The notes: generated from the letters alone by a model not told the origin. DNA of 64,000 nucleotides from Ventosimonas gracilis (GCF_001580025.1 NZ_LSZO01000135.1:1-64000), one strand, 5' to 3'. Shown: positions 8,736 through 18,051, counted from the first letter of the stretch. Made by a program: numbers and translations.

Positions 8736-9347
8736 TTAGAAGTCAAAACGCGGATTGGCCGGGGTCACTTCTGCGCCTTTTTGTCCATTCGGGCCGACAA
8801 ACTGCACCTTGAATTTTTCGGTGCCCGGAAATTGTTTAAAAAAGGCCGATAAATCCAGCGCTTTCAGTTGCTCAGGCGCCGTGCAATTGAATTCGTATTC
8901 GGCCTCAATATCGGCGTGCTGATGACTGTGGCCGTCTTCGTCATGGTCATGGTCATGGTCATGGTCGTGGTCGTGGTCGTGCGCGTCGCCAAACAATGGG
9001 CTTTCCAACTCCATTTCGGTGACTTTGCAAACGCCCGCAGGCAGCGCAAACAGGGTTAAAGGTTTTTCCAGCGCGGCGCGCGCGGCAGCCAGTTTGGCTT
9101 TATCGGCATCGCTCTCAGCCTGGTGCTCAAAGCCCACAAGGTTAATCGCTGGGCTGTCCAGTTCAATCTCAAACTTAGTGCCTTCGAGCGCCAGATTAAG
9201 CGAGGCAATCCCGTGCACGTGTGCGCCCAAGCTGCCGTGCGCGTGGTCATGATCATGGTCGTGCTCATGAGGATGGTCGTGGTCATCCGCCGAGGCGATA
9301 TACAGCGGCGACAGGGCAAACGGCAGGGCAAGCAGTATTGAGCGCAT
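8736..9347 (-). CDS. zrgA: ZrgA-family His-rich periplasmic zinc protein (DUF2796)
   Basis: A 203-residue exported protein: signal peptide about 1-20, then a His/Asp-rich stretch (HDHPHEHDHDHDHAH), a DUF2796 core with GAHVHGIASLNLALEG, a second long HD repeat (about residues 117-140) and a C-terminal GPNGQKGAEV motif. Homologues (ZrgA of Vibrio cholerae, PA4063 of P. aeruginosa) bind zinc and are induced by zinc starvation through Zur. First gene of the operon, with a Zur-like palindrome about 40 bases upstream of ATG 9347. The HD tract is encoded by a hexamer microsatellite at 8941-8981. Confidence 0.88.
   Translation of the reverse strand: MRSILLALPFALSPLYIASADDHDHPHEHDHDHDHAHGSLGAHVHGIASLNLALEGTKFEIELDSPAINLVGFEHQAESDADKAKLAAARAALEKPLTLFALPAGVCKVTEMELESPLFGDAHDHDHDHDHDHDHDEDGHSHQHADIEAEYEFNCTAPEQLKALDLSAFFKQFPGTEKFKVQFVGPNGQKGAEVTPANPRFDF
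8941..8981. repeat. Hexanucleotide microsatellite coding for His-Asp repeats
   Basis: About seven tandem hexamers (four CATGGT, then three CGTGGT on the plus strand), which read as alternating His-Asp codons in the zrgA gene. Whole-hexamer slippage would change the number of HD units without shifting the frame. Confidence 0.85.
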
Positions 9348-9386
9348 AGCGGCAACTCCATTTTTCGGGGAAAGAAAGAGCGCAAT

Positions 9387-9400
9387 TGTTACGGTATAAC
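9387..9400 (-). promoter_or_regulatory. Candidate Zur box of the zinc operon
   Basis: TGTTACGGTATAAC on the plus strand, that is GTTATACCGTAACA toward the operon. The inverted half sites GTTAT/GTAAC with a 3-base centre closely match the gammaproteobacterial Zur core GTTATAnnATAAC. It sits about 40 bases upstream of the zrgA start, where bound repressor would block a promoter. The match is by eye; the family's known zinc regulation supports it. Confidence 0.6.
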
Positions 9401-9402
9401 GT

Positions 9403-9419
9403 GGCTATTGGCAATAGCC
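9403..9419. repeat. Perfect inverted repeat beside the Zur-like box
   Basis: GGCTATT-GGC-AATAGCC, a perfect 7-3-7 palindrome, begins 3 bases from the Zur-like box. It may be a second operator or a small hairpin. The rest of 9420-9515 shows no convincing gene. Confidence 0.45.
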
Positions 9420-9515
9420 TACCTGCCCATTTTTAACGCTTTGCTGCGCGCCCTGTTGCAGCAAGGCATGATGCGTGCCGCTTTGATGGTGGCGTTCAGC
9501 CAACGCATTGATAAG

Positions 9516-9543
9516 CCCCTTCCCCACTTGTGGGAGAAGGGAG
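9516..9543. repeat. Dispersed palindromic element, copy 2, behind uup
   Basis: CCCCTTCCCCACTTGTGGGAGAAGGGAG: a short-loop hairpin 10 bases beyond the uup stop (minus strand). It belongs to the same family as the copies at 16569, 23746, 36649, 39653 and 42141. Likely a terminator or 3' hairpin. Confidence 0.6.
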
Positions 9544-9552
9544 TAAAGCGCC

Positions 9553-11460
9553 CTAGTCTTCCAGTTCTGCCCAGCGTTCCAGCAGCCCGTCCAATTGTTG
9601 TTGCAGCGCTTGAAGTTGCTGCAACAGGGCGCCGGTTTGTTCTGGCGGGCGCAGATAAAAGTCGGCGGCGGCGATTTCGCCGTTAAGTGCCTGGATTTGC
9701 TCTTCCGTCTGTTCAATACGCGAAGGCAGTGCGTCAAGCTCGCGTTGCAGTTGGTAGCTCAGTTTTTTTCGGGCGGACGGAGCGCTATTGGCCTCGCTGC
9801 TTCTTGGCTTATCAACGGCGGGTTTATCGCCTTCTACCTTGTCGCCAACGGCCGCAAGCCACGCGGGCGAGCCGCCTTGTGCCAGCCAATCCTGATAGCC
9901 ACCGACGTATTCGCTAACCTTGCCGCCGCCTTCAAAGACCAAAGTGCTGGTGGCGAGGTTATCTAAAAAGCTGCGGTCGTGGCTGACCAGCAAGACGCTG
10001 CCGCTAAATTCAAGCAGTCGTTCTTCGAGCAGTTCGAGGGTTTCTACGTCGAGGTCGTTAGTCGGTTCATCCAGCACCAGTAAATTGGCCGGTTTGCTGA
10101 ACAGTTTGGCCAGCACCAGCCGCGCCCGTTCGCCGCCAGAGAGCGCCTTGACCGGCGTTCTGGCACGCGCAGGACTAAATAAAAAATCGCCCAGATAACT
10201 TAAAACATGGCGGTTTTGCCCGTTGATCTCAATAAAGTCGCGCCCTTCGGCCAGGTTATCCAGCACGCTTTTTTCCAGATCCAATGACTCGCGTAATTGG
10301 TCAAAGTAAGCCAGCTGTAGCTTGGTTCCTGCGGTCACTGTGCCGCTGTCGGGTGTGAGTTCGCCCAGCAAAAGTCGAAGCAAGGTACTTTTGCCGCTGC
10401 CATTGGCACCCAATAGGCCAATACGGTCGCCACGCTGGATGACCAAGGAGAAGTGATCAATCAGCTTTTGCCCGCTGCCCGCATGGCTAAAGCTAATGTC
10501 CTTGGCGACTATCACTTGCTTGCCGGATTCTGCCGCTGTTTGCAGTTGCAAATTGGCGCGTCCTTGCCGTTCGCGGCGCTGCTTGCGCTCTTCACGCAGT
10601 GCTTTAAGTGCGCGCACACGGCCTTCATTGCGAGTACGTCGCGCCTTGATGCCTTGGCGAATCCAGACTTCTTCTTTGGCAAGATTTTTATCAAAGAGGG
10701 CATTAGCGGTTTCTTCCGCCTCAAGCTGCTGGGTTTTGTGCTGCAAAAAGCCCGCGTAGTCGCCTTGCCACTGCGTTAAGTGACCACGGTCGAGTTCCCA
10801 AATATGGGTCGCCAGATTTTGCAGAAAGCTGCGGTCGTGGGTGATAAACAGCAGCGCACCGGAAAATCCACGCAGCACGTCTTCAAGCCAGGCGATAGCG
10901 CCGATGTCCAGATGGTTAGTCGGCTCGTCCAAAAGCAGCACATCCGGCTCTGCGACCAAGGCTTGCGCCAGCAGCACGCGCCGCCGCCAGCCGCCGGACA
11001 GTTCACTTAGCGCTTTATCCGCCGGTAGATGCAAGCGGCTCAGCGTGCTCTCCACCCGCTGCTGTAACTGCCAACCGTCGTTTGCTTCCAACTGGTGCTG
11101 AATATGGCTTAGCCGGGCAAGGTCGTCATCGGTCTTGATATGCTGCGAAAGGTGCTGATATTCGGCGAGCAGGCGGCCATTTTCAGCCAAACCCAGAGCC
11201 ACTTGCTCAAATACCGTGCGCTCGCTGGCTTCGGGCAATTCTTGTGGCAACTCGCCAATGATAAGGCCGTTTTCCTTCCAGACGTCACCGGAATCGGCCT
11301 GTATTTCGCCTTTAATCACGCGCAGCAGGCTGGATTTTCCGCTGCCGTTGCGACCAATCAAACAAACCCGCTCACCACGCGCAAGCTGCGCCGACACGCC
11401 GTCTAAAAGCGCCATAGCGCCGTAAGCGAGTGATAGTTGATTGAGCCTTAATACCGTCAT
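9553..11460 (-). CDS. uup: ABC-F ATPase Uup
   Basis: A soluble ABC-F protein with two nucleotide-binding domains and no membrane part. 635 residues, the same as E. coli Uup. Walker A motifs GRNGSGKSS (about 36-44) and GANGSGKST, signatures LSGGWRRRVLLAQAL and LSGGERARLVLAKL, and Walker B LLLDEPTNHLD and LVLDEPTNDLD are intact. The C-terminal 80 residues form a Gln/Leu-rich coiled coil that in Uup binds DNA, separating it from EttA. Uup is linked to ribosome function and limits transposon precise excision. It is divergent from the macroglobulin gene. Confidence 0.93.
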   Translation of the reverse strand: MTVLRLNQLSLAYGAMALLDGVSAQLARGERVCLIGRNGSGKSSLLRVIKGEIQADSGDVWKENGLIIGELPQELPEASERTVFEQVALGLAENGRLLAEYQHLSQHIKTDDDLARLSHIQHQLEANDGWQLQQRVESTLSRLHLPADKALSELSGGWRRRVLLAQALVAEPDVLLLDEPTNHLDIGAIAWLEDVLRGFSGALLFITHDRSFLQNLATHIWELDRGHLTQWQGDYAGFLQHKTQQLEAEETANALFDKNLAKEEVWIRQGIKARRTRNEGRVRALKALREERKQRRERQGRANLQLQTAAESGKQVIVAKDISFSHAGSGQKLIDHFSLVIQRGDRIGLLGANGSGKSTLLRLLLGELTPDSGTVTAGTKLQLAYFDQLRESLDLEKSVLDNLAEGRDFIEINGQNRHVLSYLGDFLFSPARARTPVKALSGGERARLVLAKLFSKPANLLVLDEPTNDLDVETLELLEERLLEFSGSVLLVSHDRSFLDNLATSTLVFEGGGKVSEYVGGYQDWLAQGGSPAWLAAVGDKVEGDKPAVDKPRSSEANSAPSARKKLSYQLQRELDALPSRIEQTEEQIQALNGEIAAADFYLRPPEQTGALLQQLQALQQQLDGLLERWAELED

Positions 11461-11624
11461 GCCACATTCTCCAAAGCAAGCGGCGGATTTTACGGGAAAG
11501 CTTAAGTTCTTTTCCTGGCGCGGATTAGAGAGGAGTAAAAACTTTCCATTTAATATTTTTATCCATTACTCTTGCGCCTCTTTAGTAGTTTCGACTAATA
11601 ACCACTTCGCAAGGAAGCCTTGCC

Positions 11625-14600
11625 ATGCCTTACCTTCGTTTGTTGCTGGTCTGTGCGTTATTTGCTTTGACTGCCTGCGAGCAGTCGTCCACCGATTCCT
11701 CGCAAAATCAGCTCACGACAGCAGCGCAGGCACAGACCGGCCAGCCGCAGCCGCCCAAAAAAGCATCTCTTGATACCAAGGAACTGGCGCAGCGCTACGC
11801 AGACCGCCCGCTTACTGTGGCGGATGTTTCAGAAATCCAGCTTGACGGTGCCAGCACGCTGTCAGTGACCTTTTCCACACCGCTTGACCCGCAGCAAAAG
11901 CTCAGTGATCGCCTGCATCTGGTAGACAGCAAAAGCGGCGCGGTCGATGGTGCGTGGGAGCTTAGCGATAACCTGATGACGGTCTATCTGCGCCATCTTG
12001 AGCCGCAGCGCGAGCTGATTTTTACCGCCGATGCCCATTTGCAGGGCGTGGCCGGGCAGCGTTTGGGCACGGATCACAGCGAGAAACTGGCCACCCAAGA
12101 CATTAAGCCGATGATTGGTTTTGCCAGCCGTGGCTCGCTGCTGCCGACTCGTCTTGCTGAAGGCTTGCCGGTGATTGCGCTGAATGTGGATAAAGTCAAT
12201 GTCGAGTTCTTTCGTATCAAACCAGAAAGCTTGCCGAAGTTTCTAAGCCAATGGGGGCGCTCGACCGGCTTGGTCCATTGGAATGCCGAAGACTTAATTC
12301 CCATGGCCGATTTGGTCTACGGCGGGCGTTTTGATTTAAATCCAGCGCGCAACACACGCGAGCGCTTGCTGCTGCCGCTATCCGGCATTAAAGCGTTGCA
12401 AGAGCCTGGCGTTTATTTTGCCGTGATGCGCGAAGCGGGCGATTACAGCCGATACACCCATCCGGCAACAGTGTTTTCCTTGAGCGATATTGGCCTGTCC
12501 GCGCACCGCTACCAAGGGCAGTTGGCGGTATTTACCCAGGCGCTGGAAGGCGGCGAGGCACTCGCTGGCATTGAGCTGGAACTGCTGGACGATAAAGGCC
12601 AACTGGTGCAAAGCGGGAAAACCGATAAAGCCGGTTACGCGCTGCTGCCGTTATCCACTAAAGCAGAAGTGCTGCTGGCGCGCCAAGGCCATCAAACCAG
12701 TGTGCTGCAACTTAAACGCGCGGCGCTGGATTTATCCGAGTTCAAGGTAGACGGCGCTAGCGCACAGGCGCTGCAATTTTTCGTCTTTGGCCCGCGCGAT
12801 TTATACCGCCCAGGCGAGACCGTACTGCTCAATGCCTTATTGCGTGATGCCGACGGCAAGCCGGTCGCCGCGCAGCCAGTGACGGTGGAAGTTAAAAAAC
12901 CGGATGGCCAGACCGCACGAACCTTTGTCTGGAATCCTGGCGAAGGCGGCTTCTATCAATACCAACTGCCGATTGACGCAGGTGCACCGACGGGTCGCTG
13001 GCAACTGCTGTTTAATTTGACCGGCAACAGCAGCGCCGTGCACAGTTACGAGCTGATGGTCGAGGACTTTTTGCCCGAACGCATGGCGCTTACCCTATCC
13101 GCCAGCAAAGAACCACTCAGCCCAAAAGAACTGGCGCAGATTGAAGTCGAAGGCCGCTACCTGTACGGCGCTCCAGCGGCGGGCAACCGCCTGTCCGGCC
13201 AATTTTTTGTACGCCCGTTGCGTGAAGCAGTGCCCGCACTGCCGGGCTATCAGTTCGGCTCAGTGACCGAAAAAATCGAACAATACTTTGATTTGGATGA
13301 AGAAAATCTAGACAGCGAAGGCAAAGCCCAGCTAATCATCGAAAGCTTGTGGGCAGAAACCCGCTCGCCGCTTGCCTTAACGGTGCAAGCGAGCTTGCAG
13401 GAATCTGGCGGCAGGCCGATTACCCGCCGCGTGCAGCAACCGATTTGGCCGGCGAAGCAGATGCCCGGATTGCGCCCGCTGTTTGACGGCCTAGAGGTCG
13501 ATGCAGACAGCCTCGCCGAATTTGAACTGGTGATGGCCGATATTGACGGCAACAAGCTGGCGGCGGATAACCTTGCCTTACGCTTTATTCACGAACGGCG
13601 CGATTACTACTGGAGTTTTTCCGAAGATTCCGGCTGGGGCTATCGCTACAACGAAAAACCCATCCAGCTTGACCAAAGCACGGTGCAGATTACTGAAGGC
13701 AGCAGCTTAAATTTAAGCTTTCCGGTGGAATGGGGCAGCTACCGCGTTGAGGTAGAGGATCCTAAAAGCGGCGTGATCAGCAGTGTGCGCTTCTGGGCGG
13801 GCTACCGCTCGCAGGACAACAGTGAAGATGGTGCCGTACGCCCCGACCAAGTCAAGCTCAGCTTGGATAAACCGGCCTATCAGGCCGGTGAAATCGCCCA
13901 AGTCACCATTACTCCGCCTGCCGCCGGACGCGGCTGGCTGCTTTTAGAATCGTCCAAAGGCCCGCTCTGGTGGCAGGAAATCGACCTGCCGGAAGGCGGC
14001 AAAACCGTTGAGCTGCCGGTAAGCCATGATTGGGCGCGGCATGATTTGTATTTAAGCGCCTTGGTTATCCGCCCCAGCGAGCGCAAAGTGGCAAGTGTGC
14101 CCAAACGCGCGGTCGGCGTACTGCATCTGCCGTTATCGCGCCAAGAGCGAAAGTTAAGCCTTAATCTGCAAGCGCCAGAAAAAATGCGCCCACGCCAACC
14201 GCTTAAGGTAAAGGTCAGCGGTTTGGATGCTCAGGGTGTCGCCGCCAGCGGTGCCAAGGTACTGGTGTCGGCGGTGGATGTCGGCATTTTGAATATCACC
14301 GACTACAAAACCCCCGACCCGTTTGCCGCGCTGTTTTCGCGTAAGGGCTACGGGGTAGACCAGATGGATGTCTACAGCCAGCTTATTGAAGCCGGCAACG
14401 CGCGTTTGGCCAATCTTGCCTTTGGCGGCGATGCGGAGCTTGAAAGCGGCGGCAAGCGCCCTGACACCAGCGTTAATATTGTCGCGCTGCAAAGTGCGCC
14501 GGTCACGCTGGATGAAAACGGACAGGCCGAAATTAGCCTCGATATTCCCGACTTTAACGGCGAGCTGCGGCTGATGGCGCAAATCTGGAATGACCAGCAA

Positions 14601-16562
14601 TTTGGCGCAAGCGAAGAAAAAACCATTGTCGCCGCGCCTTTAATTGTCGAACTGTCTGCCCCGCGCTTTTTAGGCAGCGGCGATCACAGCCTGCTGGCGC
14701 TGGATCTGCACAACTTGACCGATACGGCCCAGCAGCTTGAAATCCAGGTTGAATTTGACGGCCAATTGACCTCAGACACTACGCCATCTTGGTCTCAATC
14801 GCTCGCCGCCGGGGGAAAACACATCGCCCATCTGCCGGTATCGGCCAAGTCAGGCTATGGCACAGGCACGGTACGCGTTTCCGTGACCGGTCTTAGTCTG
14901 CCGGATGAAACCTTTGATGTTTGGCAGCGGCAGTGGCGCATCGGCGTGCGCCCGCCTTACCCTGCGCAGGTAAAAATCTTGCGCGCGGCGCTTGAAGGCG
15001 GCAAGTCCTGGTCCAAGGACGAGCTACTGGCAGGCTTTGCCCGCGCTGGATTGCAAGCACGCTTTGAGCTGTCCGCGCATCCGCCGCTTAATCTGTCTGA
15101 ACATATCCGCGCCCTTGAAGCCTATCCCTACGGCTGCGCCGAACAGACCACCAGCGGCCTGTTCCCCTCGCTTTATGCCGATGCCGCGAGCCTCAAAAAA
15201 CTTGGGCTGCAAGGCGACAGCAACAGCGAACGCGCGCAAAAAATCGAAATCGGCATTGAACGCCTGCTCGGCATGCAGCGCTACAGCGGCGGTTTTGGCC
15301 TATGGAGCAATAACGGCCGCGAGGAATACTGGCTAACCCCTTATATCTTCGATTTTCTGCTGCGCGCCCGCGAACAGGGTTTTACCGTGCCACAGCAGGC
15401 ACTGGATAAAACCAGCGAACGCCTGCTGCGCTATCTGCAAGAACGCAGCCTGATTGAGCCGGACTACACAGAGGACAGCGCACACAGCATCTTCGCCACC
15501 CAAGCCTACGCAGGCTTCGTGCTCTCGCGCAGCCAGCAGGCACCGCTCGGCACACTGCGCAATCTGTTTGAACGGCGTGGCGAAGCGCAAAGCGGTCTGC
15601 CTTTGCTGCATCTTTCCATCGCCTTGAAAAACATGGGCGATGAGCTCAAAGCGCAACAAGCACTGAGCGAGGCGTTAAGCAAACAGCGCTCATCACAATA
15701 CTGGTTGGGCGACTACGGCAGCGACTTGCGCGACCAAGCGCTGATACTCGCCCTGCTTGATGAGCACCAACTGCTGCCGCAAGCGCAGCGCGAAGAGCGC
15801 CTGTTTGCCCTATCCGACCTACTTGGGCGGCAGTCTTACCTGTCCACCCAAGAACGCGGCGCACTGTTTATGGTTGGCCGCAGACTGCTCAATTGGGCAA
15901 GCGGCGACTGGACGGCCAAGCTGCAAAGCGGCGAACAATCCTTTGCCCTGTCCAATCATGCGGCCTCGCTTGCCTTCTCCGCTGAAAGCTTGGCCGATAG
16001 CTTGCGCGTGGAAAACAACAGCGAGCAGACGCTGTATCAACGCCTGGATATTTCCGGCTACCCCATCAGCGCCCCGCCCGCCGGGGGTGAAAACTTAAAG
16101 ATCGACCGCGAATACCTAAGCTCCGACGGGCAGCCGCTTAGCGCTGATCAGCTTAGTCAGCTTAAAAGCGGCGACTTGCTGCTGGTGCATATTCGCCTGT
16201 CCGCCAAAAACCGCGTACCCGATGCACTGGTGGTGGACTTGCTGCCCGCTGGATTGGAATTGGAAAACCAAAACCTCGCCAGCAGCAGCGCCCAACTGAC
16301 CGCCACCAGCCATCAGGTCAAGGAATGGCAAAGAGAGATGTACTACCGCGCCCGCATCAAGCATCAGGAATATCGTGATGACCGCTATGTGGCCGCCCTG
16401 GACATCGACTCGGGCGTCGTCACCCACCTGCTCTATCTGGCTCGCGCCGTCACCCCCGGCACTTACCAAATACCGCCCCCGCAGGTCGAATCCATGTACC
16501 GCCCCAACTGGCAAGCCATCGGCAGTACTTCGGGCACACTCACCATCCAGGCCGAGCGATAA
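11625..16562 (+). CDS. Bacterial alpha-2-macroglobulin lipoprotein with thioester (YfhM type)
   Basis: A 1645-residue periplasmic protease trap. The N-terminus has a lipoprotein signal (LLLVCALFALTAC, lipidated Cys about 18), followed by macroglobulin MG domains, a DLYRPGETV-type MG motif near residue 390, and the thioester domain with YPYGCAEQT (Cys 1171, Gln 1174). A protease that cuts the bait region is covalently trapped through this thioester. Length matches E. coli YfhM (1653). A ribosome site (AAGGAAG) precedes ATG 11625. In many proteobacteria the partner is PBP1C (pbpC), which repairs peptidoglycan after attack. No pbpC is next to it here. Confidence 0.93.
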   Translation: MPYLRLLLVCALFALTACEQSSTDSSQNQLTTAAQAQTGQPQPPKKASLDTKELAQRYADRPLTVADVSEIQLDGASTLSVTFSTPLDPQQKLSDRLHLVDSKSGAVDGAWELSDNLMTVYLRHLEPQRELIFTADAHLQGVAGQRLGTDHSEKLATQDIKPMIGFASRGSLLPTRLAEGLPVIALNVDKVNVEFFRIKPESLPKFLSQWGRSTGLVHWNAEDLIPMADLVYGGRFDLNPARNTRERLLLPLSGIKALQEPGVYFAVMREAGDYSRYTHPATVFSLSDIGLSAHRYQGQLAVFTQALEGGEALAGIELELLDDKGQLVQSGKTDKAGYALLPLSTKAEVLLARQGHQTSVLQLKRAALDLSEFKVDGASAQALQFFVFGPRDLYRPGETVLLNALLRDADGKPVAAQPVTVEVKKPDGQTARTFVWNPGEGGFYQYQLPIDAGAPTGRWQLLFNLTGNSSAVHSYELMVEDFLPERMALTLSASKEPLSPKELAQIEVEGRYLYGAPAAGNRLSGQFFVRPLREAVPALPGYQFGSVTEKIEQYFDLDEENLDSEGKAQLIIESLWAETRSPLALTVQASLQESGGRPITRRVQQPIWPAKQMPGLRPLFDGLEVDADSLAEFELVMADIDGNKLAADNLALRFIHERRDYYWSFSEDSGWGYRYNEKPIQLDQSTVQITEGSSLNLSFPVEWGSYRVEVEDPKSGVISSVRFWAGYRSQDNSEDGAVRPDQVKLSLDKPAYQAGEIAQVTITPPAAGRGWLLLESSKGPLWWQEIDLPEGGKTVELPVSHDWARHDLYLSALVIRPSERKVASVPKRAVGVLHLPLSRQERKLSLNLQAPEKMRPRQPLKVKVSGLDAQGVAASGAKVLVSAVDVGILNITDYKTPDPFAALFSRKGYGVDQMDVYSQLIEAGNARLANLAFGGDAELESGGKRPDTSVNIVALQSAPVTLDENGQAEISLDIPDFNGELRLMAQIWNDQQFGASEEKTIVAAPLIVELSAPRFLGSGDHSLLALDLHNLTDTAQQLEIQVEFDGQLTSDTTPSWSQSLAAGGKHIAHLPVSAKSGYGTGTVRVSVTGLSLPDETFDVWQRQWRIGVRPPYPAQVKILRAALEGGKSWSKDELLAGFARAGLQARFELSAHPPLNLSEHIRALEAYPYGCAEQTTSGLFPSLYADAASLKKLGLQGDSNSERAQKIEIGIERLLGMQRYSGGFGLWSNNGREEYWLTPYIFDFLLRAREQGFTVPQQALDKTSERLLRYLQERSLIEPDYTEDSAHSIFATQAYAGFVLSRSQQAPLGTLRNLFERRGEAQSGLPLLHLSIALKNMGDELKAQQALSEALSKQRSSQYWLGDYGSDLRDQALILALLDEHQLLPQAQREERLFALSDLLGRQSYLSTQERGALFMVGRRLLNWASGDWTAKLQSGEQSFALSNHAASLAFSAESLADSLRVENNSEQTLYQRLDISGYPISAPPAGGENLKIDREYLSSDGQPLSADQLSQLKSGDLLLVHIRLSAKNRVPDALVVDLLPAGLELENQNLASSSAQLTATSHQVKEWQREMYYRARIKHQEYRDDRYVAALDIDSGVVTHLLYLARAVTPGTYQIPPPQVESMYRPNWQAIGSTSGTLTIQAER

Positions 16563-16568
16563 AAGCGC

Positions 16569-16603
16569 CCACTCCCCCGCCCCTCTCCCGTGAGGGGGCG
16601 GGA
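16569..16603. repeat. Dispersed palindromic element, copy 3, behind the macroglobulin gene
   Basis: CCCGCCCCTC (16576-16585) pairs with GAGGGGGCGGG (16592-16602) around a 6-base loop, 13 bases after the stop codon. It is a strong G+C hairpin without an obvious U tract. Confidence 0.65.
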
Positions 16604-16702
16604 AGTTAATCCCAAGTGCGGGGGTCATCGGTGCTTGTCTATTGGCTGGAAACCAAGCGGGAAAGAAGCCATTAACGGGTGGTAAAAATCACTCACGGAT
16701 GA

Positions 16703-17341
16703 TTATTTATTGGATAAATCCGCTTGTTTGGACAAAGGCAGGCGCAGGGTATGTTTGTCTTGTTGCGCATTAGGAAAGTCTTGCAGCGCAGCCCGAAACA
16801 ATAGGGCAAAGATATCAAGTGTATTGCTGCGCATGCCGCGGTATTCGGCGCTGCTCTCATAAACCAGTTGGCCGCTTTGGCTGTCGCGCAGCAGCAGGCG
16901 AACGCTGCGCCGGTAAATCGTCCGCGCGGGTGGAGGATCCCAGTAAAAAGGCCCCCAAGCCGAGCCAAAGCCATAAGGCGAGTAAGGCCACCAAGGCGAA
17001 TAAGCGCTGTAGTAACGCGGCCAGGGGCTTTCATCAGAGACATCAGTATCGACACTAATCTGCACTATCCAGCGCCCCTGCTGATCGTCACGCTGCAAAC
17101 CAGCAGCGGCCAGCGCAAGTTCTGCCCTAGCGAGAATCTGCACAAAACGCCCGCTATCACCCTGTTGCGAGGGCAGCCGCTCCAAGCGATAGCCGGTTGC
17201 CTCAAGCGGCTCGGTCAAGCTGGAATAGCTTTGCACCGTTACCGGCACTTCACGCCAACTGGCGCAGCCGGTCAGCCAGCCAAACATCAGCAGGCAAACG
17301 CCTGCATATAAAGTTCGCTTGTTAATCGGTAAGATTTGCAT
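16703..17341 (-). CDS. DUF4136 lipoprotein
   Basis: A 212-residue predicted lipoprotein: hydrophobic signal ending LTGC (lipidated Cys about 26), then a DUF4136 fold with the usual central Pro/Tyr/Trp-rich stretch (YSAYSPWWPYSPYGFG) and a C-terminal LFRAALQDFP. Such proteins sit at the outer membrane and their function is unknown. ATG at 17341 was chosen because it starts the signal peptide, whereas the longer frame adds an unlikely extension. It is divergent from the nitroreductase gene, with 51 bases between starts. Confidence 0.85.
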   Translation of the reverse strand: MQILPINKRTLYAGVCLLMFGWLTGCASWREVPVTVQSYSSLTEPLEATGYRLERLPSQQGDSGRFVQILARAELALAAAGLQRDDQQGRWIVQISVDTDVSDESPWPRYYSAYSPWWPYSPYGFGSAWGPFYWDPPPARTIYRRSVRLLLRDSQSGQLVYESSAEYRGMRSNTLDIFALLFRAALQDFPNAQQDKHTLRLPLSKQADLSNK

Positions 17342-17392
17342 TTTGCCACCCCCTTCGCCGAACCATCGGCCCACTCTGCGGAAAATGAACGG

Positions 17393-18049
17393 ATGAATGT
17401 AGAACAAGCGCTGAATTTGCGCCATTCGGCGCGTGCCTTTCTGCCACAAATTCCAGATAAATCACTGGTAAAACAATTGCTTGAGCAATCGGCGAAAGCC
17501 GCTTCCGGCGGCAATTTGCAGCCTTGGCGGGTGATTGCCTTAAGCGGTGCGCCGTTGCGTGAGCTTATCAATAAGGCCAAAGCCAGCGAAGCCTGCCCAC
17601 AACAGGGGATGTCCTACCCTTCCCCACTGTTTGAGCCGTACCGCAGCCGGCGTTTTGAAAATGGCGAGATGCTCTATCAAGCGCTTCGCATTGACCGCGA
17701 AGACAAAGCCGCACGAATGGTGCAGTGGCGCAAAAATGGCGAATTTTTCGGAGCTCCTGTGGGCATTTTTATCGCTGTGCATCAGCGCATGGGCTATGCG
17801 CAGTGGATTGATCTGGGCATTTATCTGCAATCGTTGATGTTGCTCGCTTGTGAAAACGGCTTGGCCACCTGTGCGCAAGGCTATTGGCGCGACCACAACG
17901 CGCTGTTAGTTAAGGCACTGGAACTGCCCGCTGATTACCAAATCGCCTTTGGTATCGCCTTGGGTTTTGAGGATAAAAGCGCAGCAGTCAACCAATGGCG
18001 GGCAACCCGTACGGATTTTGCCGAGTGGGGCGAGTTGCGCGGGTTTTAA
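17393..18049 (+). CDS. Nitroreductase family FMN oxidoreductase
   Basis: A 218-residue member of the NAD(P)H-dependent FMN nitroreductase family. The N-terminal RHSARAFLPQ motif binds FMN phosphate, SGGNLQPWRV follows (about residues 40-50), and the GYWRDHNALL segment lies in the C-terminal half. The physiological substrate cannot be read from sequence. An in-frame upstream start at 17336 would overlap the divergent lipoprotein start, so ATG 17393 is preferred. The next gene downstream is a pseudogene on the other strand. Confidence 0.87.
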   Translation: MNVEQALNLRHSARAFLPQIPDKSLVKQLLEQSAKAASGGNLQPWRVIALSGAPLRELINKAKASEACPQQGMSYPSPLFEPYRSRRFENGEMLYQALRIDREDKAARMVQWRKNGEFFGAPVGIFIAVHQRMGYAQWIDLGIYLQSLMLLACENGLATCAQGYWRDHNALLVKALELPADYQIAFGIALGFEDKSAAVNQWRATRTDFAEWGELRGF

Positions 18050-18051
18050 CC

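Noticed and set aside
8941-8981. Short tandem repeats as a CRISPR array
   Set aside because: Hexamer units without spacers that code for His-Asp in frame: a coding microsatellite.
9405-9515. His-containing minus-strand frame (ALAERHHQSGTHHALL) upstream of the zinc operon
   Set aside because: It continues from the 3' part of uup in another frame, has no start or ribosome site, and would overlap the promoter and Zur-like box.
14154-14600. Minus-strand reading frames inside the macroglobulin gene
   Set aside because: Antisense shadows of a high-GC gene whose plus-strand product is clearly recognisable.
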